This document shows positions 1-4,395 of a stretch of DNA of 8,408 nt, in pieces. How positions within the stretch are numbered: position 1 is the stretch's first letter; every line of letters begins with the position of its first letter. Source of the stretch: Thermoprotei archaeon (GTDB lineage: Archaea > Thermoproteota > Thermoprotei > Thermofilales > Thermofilaceae); contig QMRZ01000060.1 in the NCBI GenBank assembly GCA_003649495.1, positions 1 through 8,408 of the forward strand. Direction: 5' to 3'. A program made the position numbers and the translations under genes. Below the pieces are notes generated by a model, which worked only from the letters and a program-made list of their open reading frames with translations, searched no databases and was not told the DNA's origin.

Positions 1-113
1 GCTTTAAGTGTGGCTACACCTTCGCTGGAGGTGCATGGGTGCCGCGAACCGAGCTGGGGAAGACCTTCACGCCAGAGGAGTTGAAGGGGATTAAGCGAGC
101 AATAAGACGTTGA
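1..113 (+). CDS. rpl37ae: Large ribosomal subunit protein L37Ae, 3' end only
   Basis: The window opens inside this gene; the first full codon is at position 3, giving 36 C-terminal residues before TGA. The fragment starts FKCGYTFAGGAWVP and continues TELGKTFTPEEL. This is the second half of the L37Ae zinc ribbon (only one Cys of the last Cys-x-x-Cys knuckle is inside the window) followed by the Phe-Ala-Gly-Gly-Ala signature and the TPEEL tail that I recall from crenarchaeal L37Ae proteins. L37Ae is a small zinc-binding protein of the 50S subunit. RNA polymerase subunit P, another short zinc-ribbon protein common at this locus, was considered, but it lacks the FAGGA motif. The stop overlaps the TTG start of the Brix gene (TTGA), which suggests co-transcription and coupled translation. 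The N-terminal half lies outside the window. Confidence 0.88.
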   Translation, partial: FKCGYTFAGGAWVPRTELGKTFTPEELKGIKRAIRR

Positions 114-721
114 GCCCCAAGATACTGGTGACTACGGCCCACAGGACGAATCCCCGTGTCAGGTCGCTGGCTAAGGAGTTGGCACTCTCTCTCCCAGACG
201 CTATCAAGATGAACAGAGGAAAGATGAACTATGCCGACCTATTTGAGTACGCCAAGTCGCTCGGGATAACCAGGGTGATCGTAGTGTGCAGAGGGCTGAG
301 GGGCAACCCCGGCAGGATAATCTTCCTAGACACAACGGCTAAGGAGCTGTGCTTCTACCCCCTCATACTGAAGCTCAGGGGCGTGAAGCTAGCTAGGGAG
401 ATGGGCGTGCGGCCCTCACCCCCGAGGCGGGCTGCCGTAGTGGCGCCGGGGGAGGTAGATGCCGTGGAGTTCGGCCAAGAGCTATCGGGGGCTCTCAACC
501 TCACCTTCGTGGAGGAGGTTGAGGCTAGAGAGCTGGCCGGGACCTACGATTCAGTACTCCTGATAGAGCCCGTCCGCTCCCCGCGGGCTTCATTCGCTGT
601 AAAGTTCGTGGATCCGTCTACCCTAGCTCCCCGCGGCCCGCGGCTGCTGGTGGAGAAATATTACCTACGGCGGCCCGAGTACCCCGAGTATGACGCAGTA
701 CGAGGCGTACATCAGGGTTAA
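110..721 (+). CDS. Brix-domain ribosome biogenesis protein (Imp4/Mil-like)
   Basis: This is a 203-residue single Brix-domain protein, the usual size of archaeal members. The N-terminus KILVTTAHRTNPRVRSLAKEL is the strand and turn seen in archaeal Brix proteins. The segment NRGKMNYADLFEYAK (about residues 35-49) and the RVIVVCRGLRGNPGRIIFL block (55-73) are the other conserved parts. In eukaryotes Brix proteins (Imp4, Rpf1, Rpf2, Ssf1, Brx1) bind pre-rRNA and help assemble both subunits; the archaeal protein is inferred to bind rRNA during ribosome assembly. Translation appears to start at TTG overlapping the L37Ae stop; GTG at 128 is in frame but would remove the first conserved strand. No good Shine-Dalgarno site is adjacent, so re-initiation after L37Ae is likely. 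The 3' end overlaps Pcc1 by 32 nt. Confidence 0.9.
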   Translation: MSPKILVTTAHRTNPRVRSLAKELALSLPDAIKMNRGKMNYADLFEYAKSLGITRVIVVCRGLRGNPGRIIFLDTTAKELCFYPLILKLRGVKLAREMGVRPSPPRRAAVVAPGEVDAVEFGQELSGALNLTFVEEVEARELAGTYDSVLLIEPVRSPRASFAVKFVDPSTLAPRGPRLLVEKYYLRRPEYPEYDAVRGVHQG

Positions 722-947
722 GGTCTCTGACCCAGGTGATGCAAAGGCAGCTTACACCGCCTTGATAGTAGAGGCACGTAGCCAGCCCTCTACCTTCACG
801 CGGGTTGAGGTGGGGCTGGAGGACACTATACTGGTTCTGCGCTTCCGCTCGTCTAAGCGAACCTCCCTGAGGGCGGCGTTAAACGGCTTCCTTAGGTTGC
901 TGGCTGCAATAGAGGCCGTGGGCTCCGCCCTCTCGGGGGAGGAGTAG
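690..947 (+). CDS. pcc1: KEOPS complex subunit Pcc1
   Basis: This 85-residue protein has the Pcc1/CTAG fold pattern: an N-terminal strand (YEAYIRVKV), a helix with ARSQPSTFTRVEVGLED, then the strand ILVLRFRSSKRTSLRAALN and a C-terminal helix ending near residue 80. The R-S-x-x-x-x-S-L-R-A-A-L-N stretch is the part I would use to recognise the family. Pcc1 is the dimerisation subunit of KEOPS, which with Kae1, Bud32 and Cgi121 puts threonylcarbamoyl on A37 of ANN-decoding tRNAs (t6A); in archaeal KEOPS it bridges two Kae1 copies and contributes to tRNA binding. The ATG start overlaps the Brix gene by 32 nt in another frame and has no clear Shine-Dalgarno site. The other KEOPS genes are not in this window. 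Placement in a ribosome-biogenesis operon agrees with a translation role. Confidence 0.88.
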   Translation: MTQYEAYIRVKVSDPGDAKAAYTALIVEARSQPSTFTRVEVGLEDTILVLRFRSSKRTSLRAALNGFLRLLAAIEAVGSALSGEE

Positions 948-959
948 ACAAGCGGTCAA

Positions 960-968
960 CTTAATAAG
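960..968 (+). promoter_or_regulatory. TATA box for internal promoter before prefoldin beta
   Basis: CTTAATAAG lies in the 43-nt gap between Pcc1 and prefoldin beta, with its centre near 964. The GTG at 991 is 27 nt downstream, the usual archaeal TATA-to-transcription-start distance, so a leaderless transcript beginning at or next to that codon is inferred. It would let prefoldin and downstream genes be expressed apart from the upstream genes. Confidence 0.55.
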
Positions 969-990
969 AGGAGTAACCTGCTGTGTGCTT

Positions 991-1350
991 GTGGCGGGAA
1001 TCTCTGAGACTCTTAGGGCTGAAGTGAAGAAGTACCAGGACATAGTAGAGCGCCTGAGGCTCATAGCGCTCAATAAGCAACAGATACAGGCTCAGCTGGG
1101 GGAGATCAATAATGCGCTGAGGGAGCTGGACAAGGCGGGAGAGGGCGCAGCAGTCTACAAGGTGGTTGGAACCGTCATGATATCCAAGAAGAGGGATGAT
1201 GTAATCAGGGAGCTCAATGATCTAAGAGAGACTCTGGAGGTCAGGCTTAAGGCTCTTGAAAAGCAGGAAGACCTGCTTAAGAAGCAACTGAGTCAGCTTG
1301 AGAAGAAGCTGGCGAGGAAGCTTGGGGGCTCGGCGCCTGGTGCGGGTTAG
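991..1350 (+). CDS. pfdB: Prefoldin subunit beta (GimC beta)
   Basis: This 119-residue protein is typical in length for archaeal prefoldin beta. It has two long heptad-like helices (about residues 4-45 and 68-111) separated by short strands around AVYKVVGTVMISKKRDD (54-70), the beta-hairpin region that builds the prefoldin barrel. Archaeal prefoldin is an alpha2-beta4 jellyfish-shaped hexamer that holds unfolded proteins in its coiled-coil tips and passes them to the group II chaperonin. GTG at 985 would add two residues, but GTG 991 fits the TATA box at 960-968 better. There is no Shine-Dalgarno site, as expected for a leaderless message. The gene overlaps the start of the DUF3194-like gene. 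The alpha subunit gene is not in the window. Confidence 0.9.
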   Translation: MAGISETLRAEVKKYQDIVERLRLIALNKQQIQAQLGEINNALRELDKAGEGAAVYKVVGTVMISKKRDDVIRELNDLRETLEVRLKALEKQEDLLKKQLSQLEKKLARKLGGSAPGAG

Positions 1351-1624
1351 CGGGCTCCCACGCGAGAAGGTGGCAGAGCTCTCCTCGTGGCTAGCCGAGA
1401 GGATTGAGGAGCTCATCGAAGAGAGGTGGGGTGAGCGCGTGGAGTTAGTCGAGGTAAGGGTCGATGTAAGCGAGGAGTGGCCACATGTCGTGAAGGCCGA
1501 GGTCAACGTGAGGCTGAGGTACCCTCAGAAGGGGATGGGTGAGGAGCTTGACAGGATCTTGGAGGTGGCTTTTAGGGAGTTTATGCGCAAGGCTTCGGAG
1601 GAGGGGCTCGAGCCAGTTGGGTGA
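1322..1624 (+). CDS. DUF3194-like small archaeal protein
   Basis: This is a 100-residue acidic protein. A helix at about 14-35 (REKVAELSSWLAERIEELIE) is followed by strands around 40-50 and 56-66 (VVKAEVNVRLRYP) and a C-terminal helix (74-93), an alpha-beta-beta-alpha layout. Position directly after prefoldin beta and before a DHH phosphoesterase matches the usual setting of the archaeal DUF3194 family, which has no known function; the family call rests on context plus overall pattern. The start is uncertain: TTG 1298, TTG 1322 and GTG 1340 are all in frame, and the conserved-looking part begins just after GTG 1340. TTG 1322 is used here, giving a 29-nt overlap with prefoldin. The 3' end overlaps the DHH start by 8 nt, so translation is probably coupled. 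An RNA- or protein-binding role is only a guess. Confidence 0.7.
   Translation: MGARRLVRVSGLPREKVAELSSWLAERIEELIEERWGERVELVEVRVDVSEEWPHVVKAEVNVRLRYPQKGMGEELDRILEVAFREFMRKASEEGLEPVG
1597..1606 (+). promoter_or_regulatory. Shine-Dalgarno site deciding the DHH gene start
   Basis: GGAGGAGGGG lies inside the DUF3194-like coding sequence, 10 nt before TTG 1617. It supports that TTG as the start of the DHH gene over in-frame codons further upstream. The palindrome GGCTCGAGCC (1605-1614) sits between this site and the start and might partly hide it when the upstream gene is not being translated. Confidence 0.55.
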
Positions 1625-2630
1625 CTCTGCCCGCGCAGTCCTGGAGTTCGCCTCAGGCGCTAAGCGGGGCGCAGTAGTGGTGACGCACACGAATGCGGAC
1701 CCTGACGCGGCTGCATCCGCTCTCATGCTGCGCGCAGCGCTCCTCTCACTGGGTGTGCGTGAAGTACAGTTAGCCTTCCCGGAGGGGCCCAGCAGGCTCT
1801 CCCGTAAGCTACTGAGGGAGCTAAAGCTACACGTGGAGTACGTCTCCACGCTTAGCGACACACTGCCCGCCTCGGTAGCAGTAGTAGACGCCAGCAACTG
1901 CAATCAGCTAGGTCCGCTCTGCTCACACGTTAGGTTGGCTAGGAATCTCTTAGTCATGGATCACCACGTGCCTCCAGGCGACCTAGTGCGAATAGCCTCC
2001 CACTCCGTAGTGAGGAGGGAACCCGCGACGGTAGTGTTAGTGTATGAAGCCGTTAAGTCTCTGGGTGTAAAGCTGGACCCCCAGCTGCTGACCTTAGCGC
2101 TAGCTGGCCTCATATTCGATTCTAAGCGTTTCATCCACGTGAGCCCCTCAGCTCTGAGAGCCGCCGCCGAGATCGTGGAAGAGGGGGGTGTTTATCATAG
2201 GGCTTTAGCCCTCCTCGAGGAGGAGGCTGACTTCTCCGAGAGGGTTGCCAGGCTCAAGGGAGCTATGAGGTGCGGGGTTCTGAGAGTGGGTAACTGGCTG
2301 ATAGCGATTAGCGAGGTGGGGTCTTTTGAGGCGTCGGTCGCGAGGTCTCTAATATCACTTGGAGCTGATGTGGCGATAGTGGCCTCGGAGAGACGGGGCG
2401 AGTGCAGGCTTAGCATTAGGCTATCGAGAGCACTCCACTCGGGGGTGGGGCTAAGCGTGGGGCGTGACATAATGCCGATGCTAACGGAGAGGCTGAAAGG
2501 GAGAGGGGGAGGTCACGACATGGCCGGAGGCTTTAACGGCAGGTGTAGAGCGAGCGAAGCCCTTAGAGAGGCACTCAATGCGGTAATCGAGGCACTTGGA
2601 GCTACCAGGCCTCCTAGGCCTCTGAGGTAG
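1617..2630 (+). CDS. DHH/DHHA1 family phosphoesterase (RecJ/NrnA-like)
   Basis: This is a 337-residue two-domain protein with all expected DHH catalytic motifs: motif I H-x-N-x-D-x-D in VTHTNADPD (residues 22-30), motif II VVDASN (Asp91), motif III DHH (115-117), and motif IV LIFDSK (Asp168). A C-terminal DHHA1 domain carries the substrate-binding GGGH at 317-320 followed by AGG. These Asp and His residues bind two metal ions (usually manganese) that hydrolyse phosphodiester bonds. The compact size fits NrnA-like nanoRNases/pAp phosphatases or short archaeal RecJ-like exonucleases; the exact substrate cannot be told. It is not a catalytically dead Cdc45/RecJdbh type, since the motifs are intact. 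A longer reading frame extends upstream to 1539, but TTG 1617 with its Shine-Dalgarno site and the family N-terminus is preferred. Linkage to the exosome superoperon suggests RNA end-product degradation (inference). Confidence 0.88.
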   Translation: MGDSARAVLEFASGAKRGAVVVTHTNADPDAAASALMLRAALLSLGVREVQLAFPEGPSRLSRKLLRELKLHVEYVSTLSDTLPASVAVVDASNCNQLGPLCSHVRLARNLLVMDHHVPPGDLVRIASHSVVRREPATVVLVYEAVKSLGVKLDPQLLTLALAGLIFDSKRFIHVSPSALRAAAEIVEEGGVYHRALALLEEEADFSERVARLKGAMRCGVLRVGNWLIAISEVGSFEASVARSLISLGADVAIVASERRGECRLSIRLSRALHSGVGLSVGRDIMPMLTERLKGRGGGHDMAGGFNGRCRASEALREALNAVIEALGATRPPRPLR

Positions 2631-2631
2631 C
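2601..2631. repeat. 12-bp inverted repeat spanning the convergent stop codons
   Basis: GCTACC (2601-2606) pairs with GGTAGC (2626-2631), and AGGCCT (2607-2612) pairs with AGGCCT (2616-2621) around a CCT loop, leaving only a CTGA bulge on one side. The stop codons of both the DHH gene (2628-2630) and S3Ae (2614-2616, reverse strand) lie inside it. A hairpin here could mark or protect both 3' ends, or act as a two-way terminator, but no U-tract follows on either strand. On the plus strand it also encodes a Pro/Arg-rich tail, so chance pairing in GC-rich code remains possible. Confidence 0.5.
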
Positions 2632-3276
2632 CTTGGGCCGAGCCTCCTCACTATGAGCTTGAAGGAGGGCGGGGGTCTTAAGCGGTATCTCGAACGTGCT
2701 GGTGAGAACCTTGATCTTCCTGACCTCAGCCTTCCTCAGAGGATAGATCTTCCTGGCCCTCATCTCTATTTCAGCTGCTATCCTCCCCAGCACTGCCTCC
2801 TGAATGAATTCATCGAATGTGAGCTCAGCAGCCTTCTCGTCTATGATCTCGAACATTATCTTCCTAATAGCCCTTTTCTGCGAAGTCTTCACCCTATTCT
2901 GCGTCACAGCCATGCACATAACCCTGAGCCTAACCCCATCCTTCGTCTCCACGTCCTTTATGGCATCTATGCGGGACGTCCCCCTCCTCACTAGGCTCCT
3001 GATATAATCCCTAGTGAGCTCCATCTGCTTGAGCTGCGTATACGCCACGTGACCCTCCACCTTGACCACCTGGAATTTCAGCTTGATGGGTAGCTGCGAT
3101 ATGTCCTTAGTTATGTCGTAGAAGCTTATCTCTATGGTACGCCCTAACATGCTCTTCTCATCATTAGCTGGCGCCGCTCCCAGTTCCGCAAAGCCGAACG
3201 CGCTAGGCGCTAATAAGACGAACCATCTCTTCGCCTCCCACCTGCTCCTAGCTTCTCTAGCCGCTCTCCTGGACAT
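2614..3276 (-). CDS. rps3ae: Small ribosomal subunit protein S3Ae (eS1)
   Basis: This 220-residue protein is recognised as S3Ae (eS1 family), a 30S subunit protein located near the mRNA exit and shared with eukaryotes but not bacteria. Diagnostic parts are KRWFVLLAPSAFGFAELG near the N-terminus, MLGRTIEISFYDITKDISQ, YTQLKQMELTRDYIRSLVRRGTSRID in the middle (split here by recall, read continuously in the sequence), VKTSQKRAIRK, and KIYPLRKAEVRKIKVL close to the C-terminus. The reading frame opens at ATG 3306, but the TATA box at 3308-3315 abuts that codon, and crenarchaeal S3Ae proteins begin close to the ATG at 3276 (MSRRAAREARSRWEAKRW); that start is used. The 3' end overlaps the convergent DHH gene by 17 nt inside an inverted repeat. 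Confidence 0.95.
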   Translation of the reverse strand: MSRRAAREARSRWEAKRWFVLLAPSAFGFAELGAAPANDEKSMLGRTIEISFYDITKDISQLPIKLKFQVVKVEGHVAYTQLKQMELTRDYIRSLVRRGTSRIDAIKDVETKDGVRLRVMCMAVTQNRVKTSQKRAIRKIMFEIIDEKAAELTFDEFIQEAVLGRIAAEIEMRARKIYPLRKAEVRKIKVLTSTFEIPLKTPALLQAHSEEARPKATSEA

Positions 3277-3306
3277 ATGCTCTTCCCGTTTGTCCCTACC
3301 ACCCAT

Positions 3307-3458
3307 TTAAAATAGCTTTCTATTGGCGTGGGTGCCACAGCCTTAGCCAATTTTAGACGTCACATGCTCGCCAGTAGCCGCTGGGAGGTCCTAGCTCATG
3401 GAATCGCAGGAGACCTAGTGGGCAGCTGATGAGGACGTTTTAAAACGGTGTCGCCACC
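3307..3458. other. Gene-free gap between S3Ae and the HIT gene
   Basis: No plausible coding sequence is seen in these 152 bp. Besides the S3Ae TATA box, it holds the perfect palindrome CGTTTTAAAACG (3436-3447), just downstream of the HIT stop; on the minus strand its T4 run could help termination, and it could equally serve as a TATA-like element. AGGTC (3386-3390) and GACCT (3412-3416) could form a weak five-pair stem. A TGATGA at 3427-3432 resembles a C box, but no D box follows. No tRNA features are seen. Confidence 0.5.
3308..3315 (-). promoter_or_regulatory. TATA box for S3Ae
   Basis: Read on the minus strand this is CTATTTTA, with AA and then ATG 3306 immediately after. A transcription start about 26 nt from its centre falls near 3285, which is downstream of ATG 3306 and 9 nt before ATG 3276. 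It therefore argues for the shorter S3Ae product made from a nearly leaderless message. Confidence 0.55.
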
Positions 3459-3959
3459 TTAGGTCTCTTTAAGGAGGTCAGCGTGCTTCATGAGCGCGCG
3501 GTAGGTATCCTTCAGGGCTTCTGGGATCACCTTCGTATCAGCTATAATGGGCATGAAGTTCGTATCTCCATTCCAGCGAGGTACTATGTGTACGTGGACA
3601 TGATCCTCCAAACCCGCGCCAGCCACCCTCCCTAAGTTCACTCCTATGTTAAACCCATCTGGGTTTAGTGCAGCACGGAGGAGCTTTAGGCACCGCTTCA
3701 CCAGCGAGAATAGCTTGCACAGCTCCTCTTCCTCCAAGTCCTCGAGAGACGGCACGTGTCTAAGCGGGGCTACTAACAAGTGCCCGGTGTTGTACGGGTA
3801 CTTGTTCATCACCACTAGCCCATCCCTCCCCCTATAGAGGACTAGCTGCTCCTCAAGTTTCTCAGCTCGAGCTGCTCTACATAGGAAGCAGCCCTCCTCC
3901 CTCTTAAGCGCCTCATAGCGGACGTACTTCATGCGCCAGGGCGCCCATAGGATGTCCAC
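3459..3959 (-). CDS. HIT-family nucleotide hydrolase/phosphorylase (Ap4A type)
   Basis: This 166-residue protein carries the histidine triad H-V-H-V-H-I-V at residues 120-126, preceded by GFNIGVNLGRVAGAG, the usual HIT nucleotide-binding strand and loop. NKYPYNTGHLLVAP (52-65), LWAPWRMKYV near the start and PRWNGDTNFMPII after the triad match the subfamily that includes mycobacterial Rv2613c, a diadenosine tetraphosphate phosphorylase. The expected role is breakdown of Ap4A or related dinucleotides made by aminoacyl-tRNA synthetases, in the cytoplasm; hydrolase versus phosphorylase activity cannot be read from the sequence. Cys24-x2-Cys27 near the N-terminus may bind metal. The frame is open to 4043 with ATG at 4007, but family members begin at DILWAPWR, so GTG 3959, preceded by the purine-rich GGTGGGGGAG, is chosen. 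It is a single gene divergent from the Cys-rich gene. Confidence 0.88.
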   Translation of the reverse strand: MDILWAPWRMKYVRYEALKREEGCFLCRAARAEKLEEQLVLYRGRDGLVVMNKYPYNTGHLLVAPLRHVPSLEDLEEEELCKLFSLVKRCLKLLRAALNPDGFNIGVNLGRVAGAGLEDHVHVHIVPRWNGDTNFMPIIADTKVIPEALKDTYRALMKHADLLKET

Positions 3960-4163
3960 TCTCCCCCACCGAGCGCTTGAGGAGTAGGGACGCTTATTCC
4001 TTTCCATCCCACCACAGCCAAGGGGGAAAGGTTCGCCCTCCACTTGGCCATAAACTCAGCTGAGGCTCTATACATCGAGCCAAAGCTACGTGGTGTGCGG
4101 GGCGGGGGCGAGGTGGTTAGCGTGTGGGTTAGCCTTATCTCCTGCTGGCCTCCCTACGCTACG
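3960..4163. other. Divergent promoter region between the HIT gene and Cys-rich gene
   Basis: This 204-bp gap should hold promoters for both directions. On the minus strand GTTTATGGC (4047-4055) is a TATA candidate that would start transcription near 4025, well before the HIT start and compatible with the alternative ATG 4007. On the plus strand CCTTATCT (4133-4140) lies 27 nt before ATG 4164, a weak match at the right distance for a leaderless message. An open frame continues upstream of 4164 to a TTG at 4044, but it shows no protein-like conservation I can recognise. Confidence 0.4.
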
Positions 4164-4391
4164 ATGAGCAGGGCGCGCACGTGTATTTACTACAAACATA
4201 CTAGCAATGGGACTCGTTGCGTCCTCTTGTCCCCCGAGGAGTGGAGGCTCAGGGGGTATGCGCTTAAGGATTACTGCCTGAGGGGCGGCAATGGATGCCC
4301 TGTGCTAGCTCGAGTCCTCTCCAGCTCTCCCGACTGCGACTTCCTTTCCAGCATTGTTAATAAGAGGAGAGGCTTAGAGCGGGGCGCGTGA
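4164..4391 (+). CDS. Small four-cysteine protein, probable metal binding
   Basis: I do not recognise a named family. From ATG 4164 the product is 75 residues with cysteines at 7, 19, 38 and 45 (C-x11-C-x18-C-x6-C), plus Cys58 near the end. Conserved-looking context surrounds them: RTCIYYKHTSNGTRC, a helix SPEEWRLRGY, then YCLRGGNGCPVLAR. The Cys spacing and the Tyr-Cys and Cys-Pro pairs suggest a zinc or iron-sulfur site, which is inference. The frame is open back to TTG 4044, but that extra 40-residue segment looks random, and a weak TATA lies 27 nt before ATG 4164. The stop is 4 nt before the ATG of the large membrane protein, so the two are very likely co-transcribed; this protein could be a cytoplasmic regulator or accessory of that membrane protein. 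Confidence 0.65.
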   Translation: MSRARTCIYYKHTSNGTRCVLLSPEEWRLRGYALKDYCLRGGNGCPVLARVLSSSPDCDFLSSIVNKRRGLERGA

Positions 4392-4395
4392 GGGG

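Noticed and set aside
1539..1616. Upstream extension of the DHH gene
   Set aside because: It overlaps the DUF3194-like coding sequence in another frame; TTG 1617 has a good Shine-Dalgarno site and precedes the family N-terminus.
1445..1903. 152-codon minus-strand open frame opposite the DUF3194-like and DHH genes
   Set aside because: The Ser/Ala/Thr-rich product is typical of antisense reading of GC-rich code, and the plus-strand genes have diagnostic motifs.
2653..2994. 113-codon plus-strand open frame opposite S3Ae
   Set aside because: It is the antisense shadow of a clear ribosomal protein gene and shows no recognisable domain.
3155..3162. C-box-like ATGATGA on the minus strand
   Set aside because: It encodes conserved residues of S3Ae and has no matching D box downstream.
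3307..3458. Possible tRNA or other known RNA gene in the S3Ae-HIT gap
   Set aside because: No B-box-like GGTTCRANTCC element, acceptor stem or other signature was found on either strand.
3805..3815. C-box-like GTGATGA on the minus strand
   Set aside because: It encodes the Val-Val-Met-Asn-Lys part of the HIT protein and no D box is present.
4044..4163. N-terminal 40-residue extension of the Cys-rich protein
   Set aside because: The segment has no clear pattern and covers the divergent promoter region; ATG 4164 is the more likely start.
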